Assembly (NCBI RefSeq): GCF_014647035.1
Contig: NZ_BMOK01000001.1
Coordinates: 310,001-374,000, forward strand
From: Sporolactobacillus putidus
GTDB lineage: Bacteria; Bacillota; Bacilli; Bacillales; Sporolactobacillaceae
Length of the DNA: 64,000 bases
Direction: 5' to 3'
Below the pieces are notes generated by a model. That model worked only from the letters and a program-made list of their open reading frames with translations. It was not told the origin of the DNA and did not search any database. The position numbers were made by a program, and so were the translations under genes. Below, piece by piece: positions 46,179-55,058 of the stretch (its first letter is position 1; each line of letters opens with the position of its first letter).

Positions 46179-47399
46179 CTACTGACGACTTTCTTTCTCA
46201 AGCCTCTGTTTTGTATAGACCAAGGTGAACAGTGAACCGGCCCCAATTCCGGCAGCCAGAAAAAGCAGGAAACTCGCCGCGCTGCGGACGCCGAGGGCGC
46301 CCGCGAGGCTCATGATCAAGCTCTGCGCGGCGAGAAGCGCGAGGATCAGCCTGAGAAAGCTTTTCCTCCTGAAACGGCCGGCAATCGGATACATGCCGGC
46401 CAGCGCCTGCGGGAAAGGGTGGTACCACAGTGGCAGCAGCTGCAGGCCTGTCAGATAGACCACTGCCGCTGCCACAAGTGCCGTGTAATAGCCGTTATTG
46501 ATAAAAAAACAGATGAGCGCCCCTGCCGCTGTGAGCCTCATGTAAATACCGAAATAATCATCTGCGCGAAGAAATGTTTTAATGAACAGCTGACGATAGA
46601 CGTTTTCTTCGCCAAACGCACGTACTGGGAAAAAAGCGCTGATCAGCCTTCTTGCTTTGACACGATGTCTCAGTCTCGGAACATCCGTAAAAAGATTAGC
46701 AAAGCGAAGAAATTGCATCTCCTGTCTATTTTCCATTTCAATTACCCGGTCCCACTTTAAAAGGGAGCGGCCGGCCTGGCGATGAAACAGGAAAATACCG
46801 GAAAGCAGCATGATAATTGCGCAGACCGCAGCCACCACCCCGTTCAGGTCCCCGATCAAACCGTATAAAAACAAGAATGACAGCCCGAAACGGAGCATTT
46901 TCAGCGGCACGATGCCGTCGATGGACTGTTCCTGCCAGCGGCAGTCGATGTTCCACCCCTTGACCGCAAAAACGGCGGCGGCCACAATCCAATAAGATGC
47001 GGTTCCGGCAGAACTCTTCGCATAGAGCGGCGCGCAAATCAGCAGAAAGAAAATAAGAAACGCGCTTTGAATAATAAAACTGTATAATTTGCTCATGCGG
47101 AAATAGCCGCCGAGCTCCGCTTCGACCGGAAGAAGAAACACCCTGTCTGCAGGCCGCATAAATGTGCGGATCGGCGAGCGTACGGCAGGAACAGATAAAA
47201 TAGCGGTTACCATCAAGGCGGCGGGAAAATCTTTCGGCAGACCGTCAAGCCAGCGTTTATAGTAAAACCCTCCGATAATCACGATCGCGTAAAGAACAAA
47301 CATAAGACCGCTGTTTTTGCCGATCAGATTCCAATAACGCAGCTGCATCCGAAAATTATCGGCGCGCCTTCTCCGCCAGAGTTTGATCAGTTCAGCCAT
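46179..47399 (-). CDS. ecsB: ABC transporter permease EcsB
   Basis: The 406-residue protein has about ten hydrophobic segments and the EcsB beginning (LWRRRRADNFRMQLRYWNLIGKNSG). With EcsA it forms an exporter-like ABC complex needed for protein secretion, competence and intramembrane proteolysis by RasP in B. subtilis. The start codon overlaps the ecsA end by 13 bases. No ecsC follows; liaF does. Confidence 0.9.
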   Translation of the reverse strand: MAELIKLWRRRRADNFRMQLRYWNLIGKNSGLMFVLYAIVIIGGFYYKRWLDGLPKDFPAALMVTAILSVPAVRSPIRTFMRPADRVFLLPVEAELGGYFRMSKLYSFIIQSAFLIFFLLICAPLYAKSSAGTASYWIVAAAVFAVKGWNIDCRWQEQSIDGIVPLKMLRFGLSFLFLYGLIGDLNGVVAAVCAIIMLLSGIFLFHRQAGRSLLKWDRVIEMENRQEMQFLRFANLFTDVPRLRHRVKARRLISAFFPVRAFGEENVYRQLFIKTFLRADDYFGIYMRLTAAGALICFFINNGYYTALVAAAVVYLTGLQLLPLWYHPFPQALAGMYPIAGRFRRKSFLRLILALLAAQSLIMSLAGALGVRSAASFLLFLAAGIGAGSLFTLVYTKQRLEKESRQ

Positions 47400-48139
47400 T
47401 CTGCCCTCCCCCTTGCCACGGCCAGATAAATATCATGCAGCGATGCCTTGCTGTCGCCGTACCGCTGCCTGATTGCTTCGATTGTGCCCTGGATGGCAAT
47501 TTTCCCCTCGTGAAGAATAATGAACCGGTCGCAGTACTGTTCCGCCGTTGACAGGATGTGGGTCGACATCAGTATGGCCGCGCCCTGGTGCTTCATATCC
47601 TCCATGAGATCCAGAAGGGACTGGATGCCGATCGGATCAAGCCCGACAAAAGGTTCGTCGACAATGTACAATTCCGGCTGAATGAGAAAAGCGCACATGA
47701 TCATCACCTTCTGGCGCATGCCTTTAGAGAAATGAGTCGGAAACCAGTGCCGCTTCTTTTCCATGTGGAAAAGTTCCAGGAGACGGGCGCTTCGTTCTTC
47801 GTAGGTCTTCCTGTCCATGTGGTAGGCCATCGCACTTAACTTCAGATGTTCTTCAAGCGTCAGCTGTTCGTAAAGTTCAGGCATCTCCGGGACATAGGCC
47901 ATCTTCTGCCGGTAAGCAAGCTTGTCTTCTTTAACCGTTCGCCCCTTCACCCGTATTTCGCCTTCAAACGGATCAAGCAGACCGAGAATGTGTTTGATCG
48001 TTGTGCTTTTGCCCGCTCCGTTCAGGCCGACTAGACCGACGAGTTCGCCTGCTTTCATTTCAAAGGACACATCGTGCAGCACAGGGCGCTGATGCGAGTA
48101 GCCGCCGCTGAGATGTTCCACGGATAAGATCGTATTCAT
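47387..48139 (-). CDS. ecsA: ABC transporter ATP-binding protein EcsA
   Basis: The 250-residue ATPase has Walker A GLNGAGKST, signature FSKGMRQKVMIMCAFL, Walker B LYIVDEPFVGLD and an H-loop STHILS. It closely follows EcsA in length and in position, divergent from hit. AGGTGTG precedes the ATG. Confidence 0.93.
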   Translation of the reverse strand: MNTILSVEHLSGGYSHQRPVLHDVSFEMKAGELVGLVGLNGAGKSTTIKHILGLLDPFEGEIRVKGRTVKEDKLAYRQKMAYVPEMPELYEQLTLEEHLKLSAMAYHMDRKTYEERSARLLELFHMEKKRHWFPTHFSKGMRQKVMIMCAFLIQPELYIVDEPFVGLDPIGIQSLLDLMEDMKHQGAAILMSTHILSTAEQYCDRFIILHEGKIAIQGTIEAIRQRYGDSKASLHDIYLAVARGRAEWLN

Positions 48140-48373
48140 ATGTTCACACCTGCCGTTTGCTTACTCGTGATAAGTTTTATTTTTTCCTTCTTATACAAGT
48201 CTAACAAAAAAAAGCGCGAATCGTAAATTCCGACCCTTCTCCCGAAAATCCTTTTTCTTTTTACCAATTAAAAACAATCCGCTTAATCAGTTGTGTTAAA
48301 ATAGAAACAATTCATGAAAGTGCTTTATAAGCCGCATGATGATTGAAATGAGACAAAGAAGGGATGAGCCACC

Positions 48374-48811
48374 ATGTCAGATGAATCAAACTGCATATTC
48401 TGTAAAATCGTTGACGGCGAGATTCCGAGTGCGAAGGTATATGAGGATGAAGATGTATATGCCTTTCTCGACCTCAGCCAGGTCACGAAAGGGCACACGC
48501 TGATTATACCGAAAGTGCATCAAAAAGACATTTTCAACTTGAATCCGGATGTCGCCGCAAAACTGTTCCGCCGTGTTCCGCTCGTTGCGGCCGCAATCGG
48601 CAAAGCCTTTCATCCTGCGGGGCTGAATGTTCTAAATAATAATGGCACTCTGGCGGGGCAAAGCGTCTTTCATTATCACATCCATCTGATTCCGCGTTAC
48701 GACGAAAAAGATACGTTTACGTTCAGTTTCAAGTCACATGCGGAAGACTATTCAAATGAGCAGCGCTCGGCTATTGCCCAGGCGATTGCTGAAAATATAA
48801 AAGGTGAATAA
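48374..48811 (+). CDS. hit: HIT-family protein Hit
   Basis: The 145-residue histidine triad protein has CIFCKIVDGEIPS at the N-terminus (zinc-binding Cys pair) and the active motif QSVFHYHIHLIPR (HxHxH). HIT proteins hydrolyse adenosine nucleotide derivatives. It is divergent from ecsA, as in B. subtilis. GAAGGGATGAG precedes the ATG. Confidence 0.95.
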   Translation: MSDESNCIFCKIVDGEIPSAKVYEDEDVYAFLDLSQVTKGHTLIIPKVHQKDIFNLNPDVAAKLFRRVPLVAAAIGKAFHPAGLNVLNNNGTLAGQSVFHYHIHLIPRYDEKDTFTFSFKSHAEDYSNEQRSAIAQAIAENIKGE

Positions 48812-48844
48812 TCGTTTAGAAAAATCGAATGTTTTTCAACAAGT

Positions 48845-48873
48845 TTGCCTTTTCAAAAAAATAAGTGTATAGT
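48845..48873 (+). promoter_or_regulatory. Sigma-A promoter of trpP
   Basis: TTGCCT (48845-48850) and TATAGT (48868-48873) are spaced 17 bases. A leader of about 65 bases precedes the start codon. Confidence 0.65.
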
Positions 48874-48946
48874 GTTTGTAAAATCTTGCGGCAGGCTGTT
48901 AGGGCACTGCCGGAGAACGATCAGTTTAGCTTGAGGAGAGATCAGC

Positions 48947-49495
48947 GTGAAACTTCAGAATTTAATTATCGTCGCTTTGTTTTTGGCCATCGGAACCGTT
49001 CTTCATACAGTGGTTCCGGGGCTTCTGTTTGGTATGAAATCCGATCTTTCGCTTGTGATGCTGTTCCTGGCCCTTTATTTCTTTGCCGATAAAAAGAGTT
49101 TTCTGATTATCGGCCTTGTCGCCGGAATTCTGGCCGGAATAACGACAAGCATGCCGGGAGGATTTTTTCCGCACGTCATTGACAAACTCGTTACTGCGAC
49201 AGTCGTTTTCTTCCTTTTTTCGGCAATCGCGCCGCATCTTTCAAAGATTCCCAAATACGTTGCCGGGGTTGTGATCGCTGGTTTGGGAACGGCTCTCAGC
49301 GGCACGGTTTTTCTTTCAATGATGATTTTATTGTCCGGATTGAACCATGGGACCTTCCTTGGACTTTTCGTCACACTGGTTCTGCCGACGGCTGCCGTGA
49401 ATGCCGTTCTGACGGCGATCCTTTTCCCCATCATCGTCCGAATTGCCGAACGCAGTAATGCCTTCCGTCCAGGTGCCGGAAAGGCCCTACACTGA
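48947..49495 (+). CDS. trpP: Tryptophan transporter TrpP (YhaG)
   Basis: The 182-residue protein has five to six membrane segments and the TrpP-type N-terminus KLQNLIIVALFLAIGTVLH; TTSMPGGFFPHVIDKLVTA is a family motif. It is probably a tryptophan uptake subunit. Translation starts at GTG 48947, with GAGGAGAG upstream. Several GAG/TAG triplets lie before the start, but not in the regular spacing expected for TRAP. It follows hit, as in B. subtilis. Confidence 0.88.
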   Translation: MKLQNLIIVALFLAIGTVLHTVVPGLLFGMKSDLSLVMLFLALYFFADKKSFLIIGLVAGILAGITTSMPGGFFPHVIDKLVTATVVFFLFSAIAPHLSKIPKYVAGVVIAGLGTALSGTVFLSMMILLSGLNHGTFLGLFVTLVLPTAAVNAVLTAILFPIIVRIAERSNAFRPGAGKALH

Positions 49496-49522
49496 CGGGG
49501 AACCCGGCGGGATAAGACGGGT

Positions 49523-49553
49523 GAAAAAGCCCTGCGGACTGCAGGGCTTTTTA
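49523..49553. terminator. Terminator of trpP
   Basis: AAAAAGCCCTGC and GCAGGGCTTTTT form a 12-bp stem with a 5-base loop. Confidence 0.88.
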
Positions 49554-49643
49554 ATATGCAAAGATACTGACTGATAGAGTGATAATCGAACCCGACTAGG
49601 TTATAATAAGGATAGTCAAGATTATCTGAAGAGGTGAAACGCT

Positions 49644-50048
49644 ATGGGAAAATTTATATCGTACACGATCGGAGCCGCAATCGGCGGACTTGTCGGCGGT
49701 ACCGTTGTTCTTCTCGTAACGCCGAAAAAGGGCGAGGATATTAGAAACGACATTTTGCAAAGGGCTTCCGCCATTCAGCAGCCGCTCAAGGATGCCGCCA
49801 ACAATCTGAGTACGGTCAAAGACCGCGTTTTATCGATGAAAGATGAAAGCCTTCCCGTGTTAAAATCGACGGTGTCGGACATCGGCGAACTTTTGAAGGG
49901 ATGGAAGGAAGACGTTCAGCCTTATCTGACCAAAATCAAAAATAACGTCGTTCAACTCGAAGCTGCAAAAGAAAAGCTGAGCAATAAGCTCAGGTCTAAC
50001 TCTCCTGAAAAGAAGCCCGGTGAAGAAGAAACACCTCCTTCTCTATAA
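49644..50048 (+). CDS. yhaH: YhaH/YtxH-family membrane-associated protein
   Basis: The 134-residue protein begins with a single Gly-rich membrane segment (YTIGAAIGGLVGGTVVLLVTPKKGEDIR), the YtxH signature. A long amphipathic, coiled-coil-like region and a charged Pro-rich tail follow. Family members are general-stress proteins of unknown mechanism. TATAAT at 49602-49607 is a likely -10 box. GAGGTGAAA precedes the ATG. Confidence 0.87.
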   Translation: MGKFISYTIGAAIGGLVGGTVVLLVTPKKGEDIRNDILQRASAIQQPLKDAANNLSTVKDRVLSMKDESLPVLKSTVSDIGELLKGWKEDVQPYLTKIKNNVVQLEAAKEKLSNKLRSNSPEKKPGEEETPPSL

Positions 50049-50079
50049 TTTCGAAGTTTTGCCGAAACCAAGCAAGTAT

Positions 50080-50117
50080 AATGCCGCTTTCCAAAAAACG
50101 GAAAGCGGCATTTTTTA
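50080..50117. terminator. Bidirectional terminator between yhaH and ampS
   Basis: AATGCCGCTTTCC and GGAAAGCGGCATT form a perfect 13-bp stem, with TTTT on the + side. It lies between convergent genes. Confidence 0.88.
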
Positions 50118-50160
50118 GTGTCCGGATGTGTGATCCGGAATTCGGCGGCCCCGGAAAGGG

Positions 50161-51393
50161 TCAAAGTGCCCAGACACCGCCACGAAAAACGGGTTCCCAC
50201 TTGCCCGACACTGTTTGTCCGTCAATATCAAGCCGGTTTGAGCCGATCATAAAATCCACGTGAATCAGGCTGTTATTCGCACCATGCACTTCCAGTTCCT
50301 CCTCGGACATTTTAGTCCCTCCGTCCAGACAGGTCGGATAGGCTTTCCCGATAGCCAGATGGCAGGAAGCATTTTCATCGAAAAGTGTGGTATAAAAAAT
50401 CAGACCGGATTTGGAAATGGGGGAATCATTCGGCACAAGCGCCACTTCTCCAAGATAATGAGAGCCTTCATCCGTGTCAATCAAGTGCCTGACCACTTCC
50501 TCCCCTTGTTCAGCCTCCACCCGGACAATCCGGCCCTCCCGGAACGTCAGGGACAGTTTCTCGATCAGTACGCCTCCATAATTCAGCGGTTTGGTACTCG
50601 TCACCGTGCCATTGACGCCTGTCTTCAAGGGGAGCGTATATACTTCCTCAGTCGGAATATTGGCAACGAACGGCGTTCCGCTGCTGCTCATTGACGCGCC
50701 GCCGTCCCAATGAGCAGCGGGATCAAAAGCGATCTCCAGATCCGTTCCCGGCGCCCGGTAATGCAGTTTCCGGTATTTTTTCCGGTTCAGTACCGACAGT
50801 TTGTCCGCCAGATTCTTCTGATGTTCCTTCCATGCCTGTATCGGATCCTCGAGATCAACTCTTGTCATTTTAAAAATAACATTCCACAGGTCGCTGACAG
50901 CGAGCTCCCTTATTTTCCCGGGAAACATCTTTTTCGCCCAGCTGACAGTCGGATAAATCAGTATCGTCCAGCTGACACGATCGGACATACGATAATCATA
51001 GTAAGCATCCAGCGCTTTCCATTCCGTCTCTTGATCGACCGCCGACTTGTGCGGATCAATTCCATCAGTGACGCCAATCCCCGGCGTACGGATATCAATA
51101 CAGGCCGCGCCCCTTTTGACCAGAGTTTCAAGACCGGCCGCTTTCCACACCGGATAATCACGGAGCACATCCTCAGAGACATATTTTAAACGCAGATGAT
51201 CTAGCTGATCATCCGTCCAATTAAAATAGACGCGCTTTGCGCCCGCCTCATAGGATTTTTCTGTCACAATCCTGACAAGCTCCGCCGCATCGATCGGGGC
51301 CTTGATAATCACTTCCTGCCCTTTCTGAACATTCGCCCCGACTTTAACAGCGAGATCAGCATATTTTTCCAGTTTTTGTGCAAAGGTTTTCAT
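50161..51393 (-). CDS. ampS: M29-family aminopeptidase (AmpS/PepS)
   Basis: The 410-residue cytosolic metalloaminopeptidase has the M29 sequence around EGSHYLGEVALVPNDSPIS and the C-terminal HVDFMIGSNRLDIDG, which contain the Glu, His and Asp metal ligands. EVIIKAPIDAAELVRIVTEKSYEAGAK is the typical N-terminus. ATG 51393 follows GGAGGACGGG; an in-frame extension of 23 codons lacks a site. It removes N-terminal residues during peptide turnover. Confidence 0.92.
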   Translation of the reverse strand: MKTFAQKLEKYADLAVKVGANVQKGQEVIIKAPIDAAELVRIVTEKSYEAGAKRVYFNWTDDQLDHLRLKYVSEDVLRDYPVWKAAGLETLVKRGAACIDIRTPGIGVTDGIDPHKSAVDQETEWKALDAYYDYRMSDRVSWTILIYPTVSWAKKMFPGKIRELAVSDLWNVIFKMTRVDLEDPIQAWKEHQKNLADKLSVLNRKKYRKLHYRAPGTDLEIAFDPAAHWDGGASMSSSGTPFVANIPTEEVYTLPLKTGVNGTVTSTKPLNYGGVLIEKLSLTFREGRIVRVEAEQGEEVVRHLIDTDEGSHYLGEVALVPNDSPISKSGLIFYTTLFDENASCHLAIGKAYPTCLDGGTKMSEEELEVHGANNSLIHVDFMIGSNRLDIDGQTVSGKWEPVFRGGVWAL

Positions 51394-51539
51394 TTTCCCC
51401 GTCCTCCATGTCATTGAACTTTTAAGCAGACTGCCGGCCGCTTTTTCTTCAAATGCATCCAAAGTTATTTTATCACTTTACGGACGAATATACGCAAACC
51501 CCGGCACCGATTTTCATGGACCCTTCCCGCAAAGATGTC

Positions 51540-52145
51540 TCAATGCCTCTGATGGACGGTAAAAGAAACAATGTTCTTTGGGAGATCGATCGTTTCAGCC
51601 TGAAGATAGAGCCGGTTCTGTATGCTGATCTTTGTCAGATCGATATAGATCTGCTGCTTGTCCGGCTGGAAAATAACCCAGTCCGGAAAACCCGCGCTGA
51701 TTTTTAAGAAATTCAGGACTTCTCTATCAGGAAGTTTCAGATTGCCAAGCCGCACATTGGATTCTTTCAAAATAATCGCTCCATTGCTGACGACAGGATC
51801 AAATGTCAGTGTGAATGGAATACCGGTAAACAGCAGTTTATAATCCCCTTTCAGAACAACCCTGTCACCGATGGTCACCTGATACGACAGCCTGTTATTC
51901 TGATTTCCTCGTATCTGATCATTAATCATATTCTGCAGCTGCAGCTTATTGGCCTGAACGGTGAAAATAGCGTTTCCACCAGTCAATTTTGAAGGGATAG
52001 GTTGTGATGTTCCGGAGAATCCTGACGTCAGCAGACTGAAAAGCAAAATTATAGTCAGCAAAATCATGAAAAGCAGTGCGAAAAAAGCGGCTTTCCATAG
52101 ATTCTTTCGCCTTTTGTCATTCATCAACAATCTTTTTTCATTCAA
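51540..52145 (-). CDS. YpmS-like protein (DUF2140)
   Basis: The protein of about 200 residues has one N-terminal membrane segment after a basic start (NDKRRKNLWKAAFFALLFMILLTIILLFSLL). The extracytoplasmic part (ANKLQLQNMINDQI; IGDRVVLKGDYKLLFTGIPFTLTFDP) matches DUF2140. The function is unknown. The start is uncertain: TTG 52145 or ATG 52124, neither with a strong ribosome binding site. Confidence 0.8.
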   Translation of the reverse strand: MNEKRLLMNDKRRKNLWKAAFFALLFMILLTIILLFSLLTSGFSGTSQPIPSKLTGGNAIFTVQANKLQLQNMINDQIRGNQNNRLSYQVTIGDRVVLKGDYKLLFTGIPFTLTFDPVVSNGAIILKESNVRLGNLKLPDREVLNFLKISAGFPDWVIFQPDKQQIYIDLTKISIQNRLYLQAETIDLPKNIVSFTVHQRH

Positions 52146-52250
52146 TTCCGACGTTGCCCCTTTCCGAGCGCCAATTTTTTAATTAAATTTGGAAAATACA
52201 TCATTTCGGCATCTTAAATGATCCAGGTATGCACCGTTCGAATTTATTAA

Positions 52251-52436
52251 TTATAGCGCATTTTCCGGCGGTTTCCGAGTATTGACAAAATCTTTATATT
52301 TTTTCAGAACCCCTTGTTTATACGGCATCGCGACTTTTTTCGAATGGCTGAGACGGATGAATTGGTGAATTACCTCGACAAGCCCGCCTTCTTTCGGGTA
52401 GAATGAACAGTGTTGATGGGGAGCGATCCGGTGCAT
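52251..52436 (-). CDS. Short hypothetical protein, uncertain
   Basis: The 61-residue frame begins MHRIAPHQHCSFYPKEGGLV and ends with a basic segment (MPYKQGVLKKYKDFVNTRKPP). Composition is protein-like and it fills most of the 420-base gap between the YpmS-like gene and prsA. No Shine-Dalgarno sequence or family was recognised. It may be a real small gene or an accident. Confidence 0.35.
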   Translation of the reverse strand: MHRIAPHQHCSFYPKEGGLVEVIHQFIRLSHSKKVAMPYKQGVLKKYKDFVNTRKPPENAL

Positions 52437-52568
52437 GCTCTATTGGCAGCCTAATTTTCACGGCGGGTGCGACGGATTAAAATAAGTTTCTTCGAAGATT
52501 CTGTAGAGAAGCGATTGTTCGAATCGGACATCCTTTAGAAGGGACTAATTCAAATAGGAGTGGACATA

Positions 52569-53456
52569 GTGAAGAAATTAATCATTGTTTTTGCCGCGCT
52601 GCTTGGGCTCTCCGGCCTTGCAGCTTGCGGGAACAGCAGTTTGGGCAGTGCCGTTGTTGTCCAAACCAAAAGCGGCAATATTACGGAACAGGATTTTTAC
52701 AATGAACTGAAAACAAGCAGCAACGGCAGTCAGATCCTTCAAAACTTGGTCTATGAAAAACTATTATCAAGCAAATACAATGTGTCGCAAAAAGAAGTCG
52801 ATGCAAAGTATAATCAGGTTTTAAAAACTTTTCCTGACCGGCAGTCGTTTGACGCGGCACTTGCCCAGAATAATTTGACTGACAGCCAGTTCAGGCGCAA
52901 CATCAAGGATTCCCTGATGATGACAAAAGCGCAGCAGACCGGCATCAAGGTCACCGACAAGGCGCTGCTTGACTATTATAATAAGAACAAGGCTCAGCTT
53001 ACCCAGCTGAAAGCGAGTCATATTCTCGTCAAAGACCAACAAACGGCGGATTCCATTCTTCAGCAGCTGAAGAGCGGGGCTGATTTTGCCACACTTGCTA
53101 AGAAAAATTCGATCGATCAGGGGACGAGCGCGAAAGGCGGAGAACTGGGCTGGTTCCAGGCTTCGACAATGGTTCCGGAATTCAGCAACGCGGCAATGAA
53201 ATTAAAAGTCGGCGAGATCAGCAATCCTGTCTATTCGAAGACGGACGGCGGCTATCACATCATCAAGCTTGAAGGAAAAAAAGATGCGTTCAATCAGATC
53301 AAGTCGGAAGTAAGATCCGCCTATCTGACAAGCAAGCAAAAATCCCAAAGCCAAGTTATGCAGACTTTGATCAAGGATGCCGATGTTCAGGTTAAGGACA
53401 AAAGTTTCTCAAACTTGTTCAATTCCACGACTCCTTCATCAACTTCAGCACAGTAA
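52569..53456 (+). CDS. prsA: Foldase lipoprotein PrsA
   Basis: The 295-residue lipoprotein is a peptidyl-prolyl isomerase that helps secreted proteins fold outside the membrane. The signal peptide ends in LAAC (Cys20). The parvulin (PPIC) domain spans about residues 135-235: KASHILVKDQQTADSILQQL, KGGELGWFQASTMVPEFS, VYSKTDGGYHIIKLEGKK. GTG 52569 is chosen because AGGAG lies 8 bases upstream; GTG 52560 is in frame but too close. CssRS, sensor of misfolded secreted protein, is encoded 2.5 kb away. Confidence 0.95.
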   Translation: MKKLIIVFAALLGLSGLAACGNSSLGSAVVVQTKSGNITEQDFYNELKTSSNGSQILQNLVYEKLLSSKYNVSQKEVDAKYNQVLKTFPDRQSFDAALAQNNLTDSQFRRNIKDSLMMTKAQQTGIKVTDKALLDYYNKNKAQLTQLKASHILVKDQQTADSILQQLKSGADFATLAKKNSIDQGTSAKGGELGWFQASTMVPEFSNAAMKLKVGEISNPVYSKTDGGYHIIKLEGKKDAFNQIKSEVRSAYLTSKQKSQSQVMQTLIKDADVQVKDKSFSNLFNSTTPSSTSAQ

Positions 53457-53474
53457 CGGTAAAAATCAAAAAAA

Positions 53475-53515
53475 GCAGCCGCTGAAACGCTTATCCGTCA
53501 GCGGCTTTTTTTTTC
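53475..53515 (+). terminator. Terminator of prsA
   Basis: GCCGCTGA and TCAGCGGC form an 8-bp stem, followed by nine T residues. Confidence 0.88.
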
Positions 53516-53569
53516 AGAATCAGTTGTATCTTTGACCTTGTCTGCCGGGCAAATCGGGGGGCTCTCCGT

Positions 53570-53863
53570 TCAAAGCATGGCCTTCGGATCTTTGTTTCGG
53601 TTACGCCGCTCTTTTTCAGCCTCCATCCTTTTCATATAAACGCTGCCCTGTTTTTCGACCCACTCATCATCAATTTCTTTATCTTCCCTGGAAATGGAAA
53701 AAGCCTGGTAGCCACTAAAGAGAATACCGGCAATTAACAGATAAACCCACCAGGCCACACCTTCGATTTTGGAAAGAATCGGATCAATCAGGCCGAGCTG
53801 CTGCATCATAAATAACATGAAAAGCAGAACAACGGCATATAAAGAACGTCTTACCTGTTTCAT
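53570..53863 (-). CDS. yhaL: Sporulation protein YhaL
   Basis: The 97-residue protein has two hydrophobic segments. The second half (AGILFSGYQAFSISREDKEIDDEWVEKQGSVYMKRMEAEKERR) matches YhaL. The N-terminal membrane segment makes it longer than the 70-residue B. subtilis protein. GGAGGAGG precedes ATG 53863. YhaL is linked to sporulation by mutant studies in the family; molecular function unknown. Neighbours prsA and yhaM match B. subtilis. Confidence 0.8.
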   Translation of the reverse strand: MKQVRRSLYAVVLLFMLFMMQQLGLIDPILSKIEGVAWWVYLLIAGILFSGYQAFSISREDKEIDDEWVEKQGSVYMKRMEAEKERRNRNKDPKAML

Positions 53864-53970
53864 TTTCCAGCCTCCTCCGCACAATTTCAGGTTTTTCAGC
53901 AATCCGGATCGTCTGATTGCGCCCTAATACCCTATTTTTATGCGCAGGTTCGGACAAATAGTACGGTCTG

Positions 53971-54984
53971 TCACTGCTTATCCTCGATACTGGACGGAAA
54001 AGCAGAGGACTCATCCCCGTCATCCCTATCGAAGGAGGGGCGATACAGGGAGCGGTTGTTCAGTGCAAAGACGCGCTCCGAGAATTCTCCCGGTCGCGTT
54101 TTCCGAATTGCCCGTGTCATGATGTTCATTTTGGCATCCATGTCGTCCAGTATATGAAGAATTTCCGCTTCCTTGAAAAGCGGCGGTTTCGGACTGCCCC
54201 ATTCGGGATTCTCGTGATGGCTGAGCACCATATGCTGCAAAAGGAGCACTTCTTCTTTTTCGGCCATTCCCATCTCACCGGCCACTTTGCCGATTTCGTC
54301 AATCATGATTGAAATATGACCGAGTAGATTTCCCGGAAGGGTATAGCTTGTTGACGTGACGCCTGATAATTCCTTGAGTTTGCCCATATCATGAAGGATG
54401 ATGCCCGCGTAGAGCAGATCGCAGTTTACTTCCGGATAGAGCTTGGCGACCGCCTTGGCCATGTCCAGCATGCAGCACACATGATAGGCGAGACCGGAAA
54501 GAAAATTATGATGAATGCTGGCTGCTGCCGGATATTCATAAAATTCGCGATGGTGTTTTTTCAGGAGTGCGCGTGTCAGCCTCTGAATCACCGGATTTTT
54601 AATTTCAAAAAGATACTGTGTTATTTTTTCGTCAAGAGCCTCTATTGAAAGCGGAGCCGCCATGACCAGTTCGGATTTTTTGACCGAATCATGTTCGTCC
54701 GCGAGACGGATGGTGCGGATTTTAAACTGATTCCTTCCCCTGTATGACATGATATCCCCTTCGGCCAATACGACCGCGCCGGAAACATAGTTTGATTCAT
54801 CCTCCGGCGTGCATCCCCAGAGTTTCGACTCAATATCCCCGGATTTATCCTGCAAAACAATGGTGAGAAAAGGTTTTCCATTGCTTGCCGTTCCTCTTGT
54901 GACGGTTTTAATCAATAAGTAATCACGGACATGTTCTCCCTCTTTATAAAACGCGATCCCTTTCAACTTTCCCATTCCCTTCAT
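53971..54984 (-). CDS. yhaM: 3'-5' exoribonuclease YhaM
   Basis: The protein of about 337 residues has an N-terminal OB-fold ([31 protein letters not shown]) for nucleic acid binding and an HD domain with [20 protein letters not shown] and HMVLSHH metal-binding motifs. YhaM trims RNA (and DNA) 3' ends. The start at 54984 has no clear ribosome binding site; ATG 54975 is an alternative. In B. subtilis yhaM follows yhaN directly; here cssSR lies between them. Confidence 0.93.
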   Translation of the reverse strand: MKGMGKLKGIAFYKEGEHVRDYLLIKTVTRGTASNGKPFLTIVLQDKSGDIESKLWGCTPEDESNYVSGAVVLAEGDIMSYRGRNQFKIRTIRLADEHDSVKKSELVMAAPLSIEALDEKITQYLFEIKNPVIQRLTRALLKKHHREFYEYPAAASIHHNFLSGLAYHVCCMLDMAKAVAKLYPEVNCDLLYAGIILHDMGKLKELSGVTSTSYTLPGNLLGHISIMIDEIGKVAGEMGMAEKEEVLLLQHMVLSHHENPEWGSPKPPLFKEAEILHILDDMDAKMNIMTRAIRKTRPGEFSERVFALNNRSLYRPSFDRDDGDESSAFPSSIEDKQ

Positions 54985-55058
54985 AAGTGGTACGCGGCCG
55001 AATTTTCATTGAGATATCCTCGAAAACGCATAACGGAAACCCCGACCCGAAAAGTCTC

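Noticed and set aside
48885-48946. TRAP-binding site in the trpP leader
   Set aside because: GAG/TAG triplets are present but too few and irregularly spaced to claim.
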